A stretch of DNA of 64,000 nt from Ascaris suum (taxonomy: Eukaryota; Nematoda; Chromadorea; Rhabditida; Ascarididae): NCBI GenBank assembly GCA_013433145.1, contig CM024177.1:7032110-7096109 (forward strand). The letters run 5' to 3'. Shown piece after piece: positions 1-13,916 of this stretch; within the stretch, counting starts at the first letter, position 1; every line of letters begins with the position of its first letter. Under the pieces are notes generated by a model. That model had not been told where the DNA came from, ran no database searches, and saw only the letters and a list, made by a program, of their open reading frames with translations. The translations under genes were made by a program, and so were the position numbers.

Positions 1-1911
1 GAATATTATAATCGGAACATAGCGGACATTTTATAAGAGCAAATTAACAAAGATTGCCCTAAAATTAATTGCATCGTTGGCAGAGCACTCATAAGGCGAC
101 TGATTTCACACGATAGCACTCTGATTACCACACTTTTGACGAACAAATGAATGTTGCCTCAAGAGCGAAATCGCATACAAATGGTCTTGTTTGGCAAAGA
201 ATACGCCGGAAAGAGGGAATGCAGAAGAAAAAAGGAAATTGCACAGCAACAAGCACGTCATTTTGCTGCGATTCGAGAGGCAATGTAATGAAAAATGGGC
301 TGAGCACAAATGCGGAGTGCTTTCTTAAGTGCAAAATGCTTCACAAGAGTAAATGACATCAACTCCATTTATGCAAATTTGTGCATAAGTGCACGCTCTC
401 AATGTCATCAGCCATTCGCGTATAGAAAATTGCTGAACGCAATAACCGAAAAAAAGTGCTCGTATATCAATGAATAGAAGCAGCTTCATATGAAAGGAAT
501 TTTCCATTCATGTTTGTCCATTTCTTTCCTCACTTCATGAAAGCAATTCCCCATAAAGCTGAAATCTTTGCGAAAAATTTCGTGAAATTTTTGAGTAACT
601 TAAATCTAACGATCGATTGTGCTAAGGAAAACTGCTAAAAATATCAACACAACTGATACGAACATCAAAACGATATGTTGTCTTTTCTCAGTGCACAAAT
701 ACGGAAAAGCAATGCGACGTTGCTTATGACTATCACTATTCATAGGACGCTGCTGTTGCTCTATGAATTTCCAATCGAAACAAAACACAAATGCAAATGC
801 GTCCATCAACTACATTTACATCAAATTTAGATATTCCCACAAAAGTGCATTACGTTTACGGCATTTTCTATTCGTGCCTACATCAGCGCACCAATTATGC
901 AAGCAAACCTTTACAGATCATTGCAACACCTCAAAATTTTAAAATTATGCAATTATCACTTCTCTATTAGAAAATATTTATGAAAAAGAAGGCCGATAAA
1001 CGCTGAAAAAAGTGCGTTCCTTTAAAAAATGCAATGCTGCATTCACTGTTTGAAGAGTGCCAATATGACAGAGGTAATTTTTTATTCAATTACAACTATT
1101 CAACAACGCTCACGTTAATTTATCTATAGAGTAAAAGATTACTCGAAAACATCAACCAATTAACCGATCAACTTATATATATCGTTGCTTACAATTCATA
1201 GAGGCGATGATGGTCACAACTAACAGAAGCAAGTGGAAACGCTTCGCAATTTTCGGCTGCAAAAAATATCGGAGAATATGTGAAAACTCTAAGGATCAAT
1301 TTAATGAAATGATACAGTCAATGACTCCTCTCCTATAGAATCGCGGTGTTAAATATTTGCAAAGTTTGCAATGCAGTGCTTCGCAAAGGATTGAACTGCA
1401 ATGCAATTCTTTGCAAAACCGAAAAACCGGAAATGCCAGGAACGGAAACCTGAAACTTGTCACATTCATATACCTGAGGTAATTTCGTTTTGGTCAGCTC
1501 ACAAGGGCAAAAATTAGTGATGCTCCAACAGCAACCACAGACTGCAGTCCAGCGCCAATATCCTCCCCAGCAACCATCTACCGCCATATTTAAATAAGTT
1601 TGCATTGAGTCCAGCTAGCGCTTTGCATGCCTCCTTTTCCTGTTCATAGGAAATGCTCTTAACTTATTCCTGCGCCACCATTAAAAAAACCAAACTACCG
1701 TGCAACTCTAAATGAAAGCACAGTTCTGCAAGACCTACAAAATTTCAAAGGCCCACATCAGAGAAATGCAACTCCTCAAGAAAGCCAACAGCAGCAGAAT
1801 CCGATACTTCGTGCTAAGTAAGACTGCTGTATACTACGAACGAAATGATTGAGGAAAAAAAATGCTACGCGCTAGGCGGTTTCAACATCAAACACAGAGG
1901 AAACCAAATCG

Positions 1912-2148
1912 TTGAAAAGTTTCGATGATGTCACAACTGTCACAGAAGCATGCAGGCGTATGGATCCCACTGTGAAGAATAAGCAGGGATCGACCAGAGC
2001 ACCCCACAGCGTCACGTCGTTTAAAAAAAAAAAGAGGATACCAGCCTCCTTGCAGGTGACCACTGATCACCTATCGTCTGATAACATCAGTGTAAAGGAA
2101 GTCCTTCAGCTTAACATTGGCTTAGCGATTAACGCCGAAAATCAGTGA
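1912..2148 (+). other. GC-richer patch with an open frame, possible coding remnant
   Basis: The frame runs to a TGA at about 2146-2148 and can be extended upstream to a TAG around 1875. It reads like protein (SFDDVTTVTEACRRMDP) and then becomes basic through an A-run. An upstream segment (1729-1817) is open in another frame and ends AA|GTAAGA, but its phase does not fit the downstream frame. It could be a decayed gene or transposon fragment. Nothing is recognised. Confidence 0.2.
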
Positions 2149-3153
2149 GCTTGACTTGAAGCAACAATGACGTGTAGTCGCATTCCACTGCATTAATCTG
2201 CCATTACGAAACCATCCACAATCTTTGATGCGCCTGTATCTTTTATTCAACAGTACGAACAACACTTTTGCATTCAAGCAATAATTTTTTGCTGGTACTG
2301 ATTAACTGGGAGGCAAAAAACGCAGTTCCTATCACATAAAAGAAGGACACTGTCGGAGAAGGGAAAAGAAGAACGATGAAGGAAGAAATTCTGCTTTGAA
2401 AAGGAACAACAATGAGTACTTAGAACAGCAATAGCTTAATTCTGAAAAGCCCTTCAAGAAATAAGTCTCGATATCCGAGAACTGAAGCATCCAATTTGCT
2501 AGACAAACATCCCAACAGCTCATGAATTCTTCGAGAGCAAAATTCCACACTTTCTAAGCTAAAGTTTCATCGCCTTCTTTAAACTATCCGACTTGTTGTT
2601 GGTGCGGAGTTTATTTTAGTCATTAAGAATAGCAAACAAATTACGTTGCAAGCAACCCACCTTTCGGTATCGCAAAACTAAAACCTTGCAGATAACAAAT
2701 ATGTTTACCTATTCCCAACAACCGAAGTGATAGCGACCTCAGTTGAGACAACGACGTGATAAGGTCGTAATGAAAATCCCCCTCCCCCTCTTCATTTTCT
2801 TCTCCGCCTTATCCAGCTCTCTTAATTGTCCCGCCCCGTGGATTTCGACATCAAACCGGGCGTGGCCTGTGAGCACAACCCCTCTCCTGCCTTAAAACAG
2901 TGAAGGGGCGTAGCAGAAGGCAGTGATCTCATCTATGTATTTGTACCCCCTGCATGCTTGTTTCGGCAACGACGCTAACTTTGATTACCTTTTATGAGAG
3001 GCAAAAACAACTCATCTCAGTTGCTCAAATAGAAGATCGCTTAAAGAACACAGCAAGTACTGGTGCTACGCTTCCATTGCAACATCTTCGTATGGCTGAA
3101 CATTTAGCTTAAAGAGCACATCCGCCTCTAATAACTTGCGCATGTTACTGTCA

Positions 3154-3171
3154 CCCCCCCCCCCCCCCCCC
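3154..3171. repeat. C18 homopolymer
   Basis: Eighteen consecutive C residues. The exact length may be affected by sequencing or assembly error. Confidence 0.9.
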
Positions 3172-5144
3172 GTAATCGACAGTTCTTTCGTACGGCCGAA
3201 AATTCTCAGCGATTTGTGAATTTCATTAAATGCGCGAGGATATTGATATGCCAATCATACAAACAAACAAAACAATTTTTTACGAGGAGAATTATGCAGC
3301 TGACATGTCCTCACTTCCCTATTGGTCCGCTCCACTGCTCAATAAAGAAGAGAACCCATAGCAGCTGTAGTTATAGCTGGAAAAAAGGAGGATGCAGTGC
3401 GCGAAGACATTGGAAACGTATATGAATCAGGTTTTCTGACATTTGCCAGTGACCACCTTTAGCCCAACACATTGTCAAGTTGACTATTAAGCTCTCTGTA
3501 TTGGTCATGGCAATCAGTTAATCGTGTGCGATCGATGACCGCCCACCAGGTGCGGCAAACAACCTGCACATCAAGTTCACTTCCGCACAGCCATCATTTC
3601 ATCGCTTCAAATCCCGAAGGATTTTGCATTTCAGTTCAACATGAAGAAAGTAAACGGATTACAGGAAAAACACAGCAATGTGCAATTAAACATTTCATTT
3701 GGGACCTCTTAACGAATACCATTTCAATGGAAAATGTAAGAATCTATGAACGAAGTGAAATAAAACGTGTGCAAGAACTATTGCATAGTCGTGATAAATT
3801 AATTTTCTCAAATCACACCTGAGCACATTGCTAGCATAATAAGAACTTGTATAGAAGGCGGCACACCTATATACACCACTAATTCATGTTGTTTATCATA
3901 TCAGAATCTAAACTGATCCCATTCCTCTCCTATATCGTAGACCGCTGCACGTATAAAAAGCCGAAGTTCAAGCTAGAGATGGCTTAACGGTTTATTTGAC
4001 TCGTTACAGAGAACTACGTAGAAATCGAACTCGAGTTGATACTTCAATTATCCTGATTCTCAACGGAGCTAAATGCAGCAAAAGTAATAACTGCGCGCGC
4101 ACTCTCCTATAAATTACCGATTTCACTACTACAAATAATCCTTTTTTTCTGTGCAAAAACTATGCTGCAAACGGAATCGAAAAAACTCTCGATGAATGAC
4201 GAAAACTTCATTTTTCATGAGGGCACTAGAAGCCATAGTGCTCTCATCAGTTTGCAACTCATGCTCACAACTATTCAACAAATGAAAGCATTTTCAATTG
4301 AAGGAATCCGAATTGCAGCCCTTTCGACTCCGGAGCTCGCTACCTCATCGAATATGCTGACGATCATCTTTTGATAAACAGCTTCGTATATGCAGAAACA
4401 TTCATCCAGAGCAACTTACAAAACTCACTGTGATGAATTAATAAAACGTGGTAGGTGATGCGATTCGTTTCGATAAAATCATCAGCACAAAAATGAACAA
4501 TGCTTAGGTGGAATGAATGCTTCGGATAGCGCAGCAGATTCATTGTAATTGCAGTCGATGAGCCGTTCAACACGCCGTCCATGAAAGCTATCAAAATGGA
4601 TGTCCATTAGATGATAATAGAACGACTACATTAAAGTAACGTCAGTTATTTTTCAATGAAGCTTTACAAATAAGAGCTCCAAGAACACAACTGCAACCAG
4701 CACTAAGCAAAAACAAAAGCAATTTCGGTAGCATTTCTCGCCTACGAACATTTTTTTAATAACAGCTATTGGTGATTATTCATTAAAGCTCATCTGCTCA
4801 TTGTTACTAAAAACAGAAAATAAGTTAGTGTCTTGAAATGAAATAGAACTCGACAGGAATTGCACGTGAACTCGAGATAATCAAGAGAATAGCGACTCAA
4901 TAAGATGGAGAAGTTGCGGCAACAGGTGCTCGAGAAATGAATGATGACGCCAACGCATACCGACCACACAAAAACATTCCTCAACGATCGAAACTACGTT
5001 TACGTTAGCACAACTTTCATCTAATTCATTCTACTTTATAGCAAATTTCATCCGAATTTCGTAACCTAACAGCAAGGAGATTCTCGACGCTATGATTCAA
5101 GGATCCCCTTCACAGACAATAAGAAAGCAACTCTTCTTCCTTTG

Positions 5145-5145
<1 letters not shown>

Positions 5146-5202
<57 letters not shown>
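5146..5202. repeat. (AT)n microsatellite
   Basis: A perfect AT dinucleotide array of about 57 bp. A second array starts 83 bp downstream, and the sequence between the two is unique. Confidence 0.97.
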
Positions 5203-5205
<3 letters not shown>

Positions 5206-5282
5206 TCAAATATCTTCAGCAGTATTCAGTTATAAAAGTGGTCATTACGATTTAAAACGATATGCAAAAACAACTATGATAG

Positions 5283-5284
<2 letters not shown>

Positions 5285-5373
<89 letters not shown>
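5285..5373. repeat. (AT)n microsatellite
   Basis: A perfect AT array of about 89 bp, the second of a close pair. Confidence 0.97.
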
Positions 5374-5376
<3 letters not shown>

Positions 5377-6696
5377 ACAGAAAGGGCCTCTAATTCATTG
5401 CTTGCTTGTTTTATTATAGAAAAAGTGCACTACAGCTAATAGGCACCATTCCTGTGAGCAGTACTCAGATATGCGATAAAAGAGATGAAACATTAGAACG
5501 AAACGCAAAGAAATGAAAACTGTGAAAACGATATTTCGTGGTGGCGACGTTTCTATTCCGCTCGTTTATCCAAAAAAACCCCATACGATATCAACAATAC
5601 ACCTGCGGGACATCATCATCAAAGCAATGCATTTCCGCCATTCATTAAACAACTACAGCACCTAAAACATCACCCGTAAATTACCGATTTTATTAGTCCT
5701 AACAATCCCCACTTCCTCGACTACTTACATCTGCTCTGATTAAGCTGTACTCGTTTCTATCTACTTCATTTACGCATTCGTAAAAGTAATTTATCGTAAA
5801 GTGAGTAATACAATTTGTAACGAGTACATAAAACAATGGAGATATTAATATTAATCCGCCATTGAAAAAAAAATAAATAAAAAAACAGATCACGCTGTTT
5901 AAGAATTCAACGACCGCAATGCATGTCATTAGCCTTGACTGAATGATCGAAAAAAACAGAACTTAAAATGGACTTACGAGTACAGCGCGAGAACAGTGGC
6001 ATAAACGATAAAATTAGCATTCAACGACTCAAATACAATTACGCCAAGCAGCGTTGCTATAATCATATTGCAATGTACTTAACCAATCAGCGCTTTAATA
6101 ACACCAAAAGGCATTATTAGATGGAATCGTTAACGTTTTGAGTACTTCCTGAATGATATTTCCATGACGCTGAATAAATACTTGAACGACAGACAAGTTC
6201 CTTAATGACACAACAAAGGTGGAAGTTCTTGACAGAAGCAATTGCATCCACTAATATATTGCAAAATTTATACTTCCGTCGAGAAAAAAAAACATCACAC
6301 AAATGTAAAGTCAGTCAATTATTACACGAAAAAATTAGGTGAAATTCGCCTACAAAGATTTACATGAAATAATCTTGTTTAATGACTTCGATGTCCCTTA
6401 CAAGGAAGGAGTTACGAGAAAAAATCCAACACATAAAAACTGTCAGCAATCATGAAACCAGTGACGGCGACAACAATAATGAATACTATTAATGTTTGCA
6501 CTATAATACTACTATTACCAATATCAGGCAATAATATAGCATACTCTATTAATAGTATTAGCAGTACACAGAAACAATGTTTGCATCCATTCCGCGCAGA
6601 ATCTTCACTTAAGCTGTTTATGATCTACATCACCAAGAACTGCTCAGTGTATCATCACAAAAGCTGCACAAACTGCGCTTTAAGGAACCGATACAA

Positions 6697-6697
<1 letters not shown>

Positions 6698-6778
<81 letters not shown>
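6698..6778. repeat. (AT)n microsatellite
   Basis: A perfect array of about 81 bp. It creates artificial IYIY reading frames on both strands. Confidence 0.97.
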
Positions 6779-6782
<4 letters not shown>

Positions 6783-9700
6783 CTATCATATGAAGGGAAA
6801 ATAAGGTCGAGGAGAGACATTTCGTGAAATGTGCAATAAAGAGCTGAAAAGGATTGGACGAATCCATGAACGGTTTTCCCTAAAAACAGTTATGTACTTG
6901 TTATTTTTGCAAAAGGGCAGCTCCGACGTCTGCGAACTAATCGAAGGCACATTTATGTGGCATGTGTCTATACGTGCCCATTTTTGAACATGAACATTAG
7001 GGAAATTGCATTAAAGTTTCATTGCAATAGCGAATGTAATCATGACCCATTGAAATGCAAAGCAATTCCAATATTTATGCAAACTTTTTATGCTCAAAGT
7101 ATGTCTATTCTAAGGAATAGCCTAAAAAGCGTCTTTCACCTTCCCTCTCACCTTTCATAATTTGGAGCCCAATCCTAGAGAAATTAAGTTTTATCAATCA
7201 ATACTCATAAGTATCAAAAAGTCGGAAATATTTCAGAAGATCCAACAACTGTGCAAACTCTCACAGCGATTAGGATTGCATTCTCAAATTTTAAGAACAA
7301 TAGGTCCAATAACATAGTCTAAAACGCTCGACAGTGATTAGTGAGTTATATAGATACCGCCAGAAAGGCGCCTACAGCCCATACCGCTTTCCGCATATCA
7401 ACTTCATTGAAAACATATAGAAAATCCATTAGACATCAAGCTCGTGCCCGCGTTTTTTTATCTGCAACATTAAAAAAAATACCTTCGAAAAAGCGGAAAG
7501 TCTATTCATGATTAATGTTTGACGATGACCTCGACCTCCTTGAAGCTCAAGGTCAAGCTTTCGATTTTTCAAGAGCACCACTTCTGAGTTTCATCAGTGA
7601 AGTCAGACGCCGATCAAACAATTGTGATGATAAATACTCACACCTGATGTGCAATCTGCATTCTCCTTTTTGCATATAATAATTTATTTGTTTTCTGCCT
7701 CCTCTCGCTCGCATAAATCACATACAAGAGACATTCCCTAATGAAAAATTGCTCCATCGTATGCGATCAAATTGAGAAAATGGCAAATTTCTCCGCAATA
7801 AAACAATCAACTCACTACGTTTCTCCAATAATTTCCGGATGAGTGATGCGTCTGCTATAAAAAAGAGACTCCATAAAGAATAAAAGACAAAAAATGCTTT
7901 CAAAAGAAATAAGCAAATTTGAAAGATTGGCAGCTACTTTCTTTTATTTTTGGATGTTTTCGTGTGAAAATTTTAAAAAGCGAGTGAGGTAGGTAAAAAA
8001 AAGTGAACGCGCGATTGAGGCTCACTCATTCGCCAATAATAGTCAATTCGTCAGTAATAAAACTCAATTTGCACCAACACCCTTCTCTTATATCACACAA
8101 AAGCAGCCTCATTCATTGCCCTTTCACAGTGCCCTCATAACGGAAAGCGCAACAAAAAAGCAACATCTTTGGAAACGGTAGCCGGTCATTTGGAAACGAA
8201 TGCGGAGGTGAAATAAAACCCAGGAAGGAAACGAAATTCTCTGATTGATACGTTAAAGAATTTCAAATAAATTTCAGAAAAAGAAAAAAATGAAGGAAAA
8301 TAGAGTAAAGAGTGGAGAGAGTTCTCTCTGAGTTCCTCAGAAACTAGAGAAATTCCTCATAGCGCCGAAAAAGGTAAACCGCACTTCGTTGCATTTTGTG
8401 CTACAGAAATACACCCAACGTAGAGTGATGATACAATTCCACCCGAATATATTAAATACCCAGTAGCAGTACCTACACGGCGCCGAAGTGATCAGAAAAG
8501 TAATGTTTATTGCCGGTAGAACGCATCGAAAGTATGGGCTACCTTGGCAGTCTTCAAGTAACAACGCCTTCTGAAAGTATCGTTAAAACGGCCACTTTCA
8601 CTGAGAAGGGAAGTGGTTGCCTTAAAACAACGCCTTAAAACCTTCAATGCCACAATGTTTCATGCACAGCTTTATCGGGAAGTGGTTGCAACGGAAAATG
8701 ATATTTGCCAAGTCATAATTTCAACACCTCTCTTCCCCAACAAAAAACTACACCTGGCAGCTATTCGATACTACGTAACCATCAAAGTATAGTCTATCTT
8801 AAGCAAACAACATAAACATAACCACCACATCTTCACTACTATCGCCGAAAATATGATTCACCGATACTGTCCTACATCCTTTTGACATCATGAAAAGCAC
8901 TGTAACCCATTTTACAGGACCCTAAGCATCCTATAACATGGACTCACAACATTCTGTCTCGATCATACCAAACAAAACATAATCAACGAGCACCAAGTTA
9001 TCGTCGAAGCGATGTTATCACGGTGGCAAATAGGCGCAAGAATACTCTCATAAAATGCCCTGTAAACTTACGTTTGCATATTGGTAACGCCTCTTGCTAT
9101 GTCACTGCGCATCTGGCCCAATCTCAAACGTGACACAATGAAAACGTCGTAATGCGCAGATTTCATTCCGCACAAAAGTAGACAGTACAAGTAACTCGTG
9201 AAATAAATGGTCCATTATGCCTATTTCCCATACTGCAATGTCAGTATTCAAATGCTCCGCAAGACAAGATTCTCCGGTGATCATAGGCCTCTGCCCAGAT
9301 CTCTACAAACACACTGCAGCATCCATAACTTCGAAATATTTGCAAATTTCTTTAGTGTAAAGTTATTAGGCTGATCGTAATGCAAGCATATAAGAATTCA
9401 AATATAGCACCTAGCAGCTCACCGATCTCTAACAACAAACAACTCAGTTTCCCAACGAAATTAAGGTTTTTCTTGCTCAATTTGTGTGCAAAAACTCTCC
9501 CAATTGTAAAATGCTTGCAGCAATATATATTGAATGCCACATAACTAGCATATGTTTTCATAGTGACTGTATAAAAGAAGTGAGCAATTCACAACCAAGC
9601 TAATAAATGAGAAATCATCGCTTAATCTTTACATATGTGGTTTTGCCAACATCATCGAGCATCACCTCTTTGAATACGATGGAGCAATATTCCTCTGGAA

Positions 9701-12264
9701 ACCCCATTTGCTCACAGATATTCAAGGTGGCTTTTCTTGTCTAACTCCCCTCCCCTCCATTTCCCCATTCAAAAATCTATGATGGATCTCGCGTCTCTAA
9801 ACAAACTACATTGCCGCTGCCTAACTCCACACTCTTCCAGGTACACCCTATTTCTGTGAAGCCTTTCACAGCGTTCACCAACTACAAAAAAGCGTGGTAA
9901 ACAAAACACTGCTCGAAAGGGATATGCTCGATAATTTTCATAATACGGTCCCAGTAAACAACGAAGATCCCACTAACCGAATACTAGCAAATCAGATGGT
10001 CATAAATGACGTCAGAATAAATCACCACTGTAGCTTACATATGATAGAAATTTGATCTGAAGTCGCCTAATTTGTGTTGAAGGAAAGTAAAGATTATGTG
10101 GATCGGAAATGCAGATGCTGTACACTGTGCAACTGCTTTCTGTTCACATTTCAAACAGAAGAAAATGAATGAAGAGAGGAACCTCTCGCATAAAATTATC
10201 CCGTACAACTAGAAAATGATACTCCCAACGCTACGGTACTGCCATACGGGTTCTGGTGAAGGAAGCGTAGAAGCGCTGAACGATTCCGAGAGGAGAAATC
10301 AATTGCAAATGCGTAATGATCCTTGTTTCACATCTATGCCAGCTGGTCGCATCTCTCTCTGTTATTCCCACATATATGTGCCTTATTTTATCAACACTGT
10401 TCACCGCTGTTCTAGAGCATAGTGGTTTTCCATAAAAGGATGCATTAATAATCATTTATTTCAACAATGGGAAGTGCACTCAAGACGAACGCATTTGCAA
10501 AATCATCAAAGCTCTCTTGAATTCATTCATTTTTCAAGTGAGATGGCTCTATCAAAAAAAAGCAAGAAATATTTCAAATCGTTCAAATGCAACAAGAAAA
10601 TATCGTTGTTTTTCTGCGAAGCAAGTGCAAATAAAAAACAAACGAATTGCAACAATAAATCCTCCTCATAAGCGCTCTTTGAGAGTTCCCTTATGATTGC
10701 TGTGGAAATGATTTTATTTGCCACAACAATTTCTATAAACATTAAACATCTCTCTCATAGTGCAAATATTCATCGAGAAAAGCGATGTGATAATAATATT
10801 TAACAAAAAACACTCGCAATGTAAACGATTCTTCCCCCCTTAAAATAAATCAGTAAACAATGAACAACACAATTTGGTGAGATATTCTTCTCAAATGTTC
10901 ATATTGCGCCATACTATCCCCAAATCTCGTGATGGAAATTACACCCAACAATAAGATGCTAAAATTAAATGCATCGCCGGAAATATTGTTATATTTCTCT
11001 CGTCACTTGAATGTTATTGTAATACGATTATGGCGTCGCATATGCCCATATTTCAAAGTAAGGGAAGTGCCATCATATTAGCTAATCATATTTGAAGGCT
11101 AAAACATGCCGTTACCTTCGGATCGTAAATCGCAAATCCACGAATAAGGCATTCATGAATGTCTGCTTCGTAAGCACAAAGGAAAAACTGAGCCCGATCA
11201 AAGTTCATTAAGACCATCAAAAATAAAGTGACATCATTGGTCAAATGCAGATTATTAATTAGAGAAAGAAAGATACGAAAATAAAAAATCACAGCTGTAG
11301 AAGATAAGATAGTCAATAGGAAATTGATTGCAATGCGCTAATTCAAATATTTATAGAATGATTGAATAAGAAAAAAAAGAAACCTGAGAAAAGTAACGAA
11401 ATCACTCAACTGTTGAAAAAATGACAATGTGAATCTGAGGAAAAAGAAATAAAGCATCGATTATGAAGTTCATTATGAATGTTAGATTGATCTAGAAATA
11501 TTCTACGAAAATCTATTATAAATAAGCATAAAAATACATATACGAGCAATATAACCGAATATATGTACACTATTAAAGAAAACCAATGCGATGCTATTGC
11601 ACTAAGATCCACTTATAACTGCGACGTTCGCAATAAAGCGGTTGATTTTTATGGCGAAAGAATACGCGACGTTCTTGGCTCTAGACGCTCTTCTGAGATC
11701 ACTTCTTAGGCTTTTTTGAGTTAAAGCACAATTGCCCCTCTCCGTTCCCCTTCCGCATAGCGAAAACGATTTTTTTTTTCATTAACAGGGACTCCGATGA
11801 CGTCATCTGACCACTTGAAACGTTGGATACTTGTGAGCTGAAAAATTCAGTCAATCACTGGGTATTTTATTAAAGGATGCACTTACAAGGATTTCATAGT
11901 CCTCCAACATTTTCTTACATTTCCCAACATTTTATTTATTAGGTGTTAGTCAATATTATCTACGGTTCTAATAGTTGCAAAGTAAAATAATATTAGAATA
12001 TATAAAATACTTTCCAAAATAAAAGATTTTCGATTATTTAGCTGAGATTAAGATTAGCCAAGATTAAAGCACACAATGCAAGAAAATGACATCGGCACTG
12101 TCACGCTGAAGGCCTTTTTATTTGCCTTCTTTCTTTAATGAAATATCATCAAAACTAAACAGCTTCATGTATATGATTGTGGTGACTATCGCTCTGAACG
12201 CAGCTGGTGAAAAAGCATTCGTACAAACAATGTACATCGAACCTTTCTTCCCCCACTCCGCCCT

Positions 12265-12284
12265 CCCCCCCCCCCCCCCCCCCC
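12265..12284. repeat. C20 homopolymer in a pyrimidine tract
   Basis: Twenty consecutive C residues inside a longer pyrimidine-rich stretch (about 12243-12310). Confidence 0.9.
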
Positions 12285-12762
12285 TCAGAACACCTTTCTC
12301 TGTCTTCTCCACCCGCTTCTGCTAATCTCTGTTGTTCATTGAATGATCCCATCAACAACTTCGGTATTCCGCAAAGAAATGTCCATACATTCGCCAAATG
12401 GCGGAAATTCTGCTAGTAAAATGTTTAGCATCAAACAAGTCATGTGCTTCATCATCAATTATCGATATAAATGACAGATGCTGGAAGTGCTCAACATCAA
12501 CTGCTCGTGATCTTGACGCACTTTGATGAATCAACTGTCATGCTAGGGGATGACGTTGTTTTGCTGCATATCCTGCTTGCGACTTTGGTGTTATAATCGA
12601 TGATGAACTTTATTCGAGTTTGCAATTTTTTGCTTGTGCTAGAAGTCGTTGGAAAATTCAAAGTGGATTCTCCACCTTTCACAGCACATAGGTGCCGACC
12701 ATGATCGACAGGCTTTCTTTAATTACAGTTCACCTAATCCGTAATACTGCACTCCTGCACGC

Positions 12763-13155
12763 TGTCCTTGCTTGCCTTCTGATATCGGGTTGCTAGAGAA
12801 CATCCAAAACCGCTTCACATCCGCTGTTTTCCGCAAAATTTATCGTGGTCCCTATCAGCCCGATTAAGCTATTAGATTAAAAGTCTTTAACCCTGGAATC
12901 ACTGGAATGATTCTTTTTCATAAAATTGTGTTCCGCTTTTCCAAAATCTCCCTGCCAGAAATTTTCAATTTGCGCCTTCCTGTAGCCGACATGCATATCA
13001 ATTTCAGGCCGCCAAGAGATGTTGCAGCAAAAACAATGTTCTGCACAGTTTCAAGTTCCGCGTTGTACGAGTCTGGAATCTGCTCCCTGCCAATATTGTT
13101 AGTGCACTCACTCATTCAGTTTTTTAGGTGCGGCTGAATCGCCTAGAGTATGCAC
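12763..13155 (+). mobile_element. Degenerate 3' fragment of a non-LTR retrotransposon ORF2 (RT C-terminal region)
   Basis: The translation carries features typical of the region after the RT domain in CR1/jockey-type non-LTR elements. These are a D-I-G-L-L-E-N-I-Q-N-R-F-T segment, a following R-L-K-V segment, and, after a frame change near 13049, RVVRVWNLLPANIVSALTHSVF, the usual 'R-V-x-x-x-W-N-x-L-P' ending. There is an in-frame stop at 12865, at least one frameshift, and another stop near 13125. No upstream RT catalytic motif is visible, so this is a 5'-truncated dead copy. Confidence 0.65.
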
Positions 13156-13855
13156 TGCTACTCTTACATATTAGATTTCCTTTAATTCGTGGTTTTGAGA
13201 ATGTCTTCTCCTTCTCGCTGTTCTTGCTTACATACTTTTTTACGCCTTTCCTCTTCGTGAACTCAAAGTAAATATTAGGCCATCAATTCATGCATATCTG
13301 CACATGTTTTATGAATAACAAACTGCATGACGACATTATCTGCTAGTACAACTGGCAACATTATATTGAGTATATGACGGACGTGATCCGTGCATTCTTG
13401 TTTTTCAATCGGAATATCAATGAATGCCGGCTAATGCATAGATAAGTTTCAGCCTCATTTAATTCCAAGAAATGTTTTCATGCTGACATAACAAATGAAA
13501 TTCAGAAGAGTTTAAACAACAACGTACGATATTTCCATATTAGTGCATCTCCTGTCTAAGCCACTTCGACTACGTCCTCTAACCGATAAAGTGGATCGAT
13601 GGTTTAAACGAGTAAACTCCCTCTCGCAGAATCGAGGTGCATAACAAGAGAGATAAACCGGAAACTTCAAGAATCTCAAAGCGCGAGCCGCATCACCCAA
13701 GCACAAGAAGGAAAGGAAATTAATACAGAGAAACATTTACAATGCCCTTTCTGTAGTCTACCAATGAAATAGTTGCATGTTTACTAAATAAATCATAGGT
13801 TCGAAAACATTAGGCAATTGATTTTGGTAAAAAAACTGAGCCGCTCGTAGGTGCT

Positions 13856-13916
13856 GAGGGGAGGGAGGGGGGGGGGGGGGGGTGGTGGTGGGAGTAGAAG
13901 GAGAGGAGAGAAGAGT
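13856..13916. repeat. G-rich purine tract with G16, G-quadruplex-prone
   Basis: Contains a G16 run (13867-13882) flanked by GGG and GG blocks and followed by GA-rich sequence. At least four G-runs lie within short loops, so a G-quadruplex on the plus strand is sterically possible. Confidence 0.8.

Larger units (their letters stand above)
1..5145. other. Intergenic, no supported gene
   Basis: AT-rich unique DNA with only short open frames lacking recognisable domains. Within it are a GC-richer patch (about 1340-2150), a pyrimidine/GC-rich stretch at 2780-2900, and the C18 run. Confidence 0.6.
5374..12762. other. Intergenic, no supported gene
   Basis: AT-rich unique sequence. Apart from the AT array at 6.7 kb and the C20 run at 12.27 kb, I see no exon-like frame or RNA gene. 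Confidence 0.6.

Noticed and set aside
7978..8035. TGAGGTAGGT, matching the let-7 family seed, with a nearby complementary CTCACTC.
   Set aside because: The possible stem is only about 7 bp with a 30-nt loop, and the seed region is not placed in a miRNA-like duplex.
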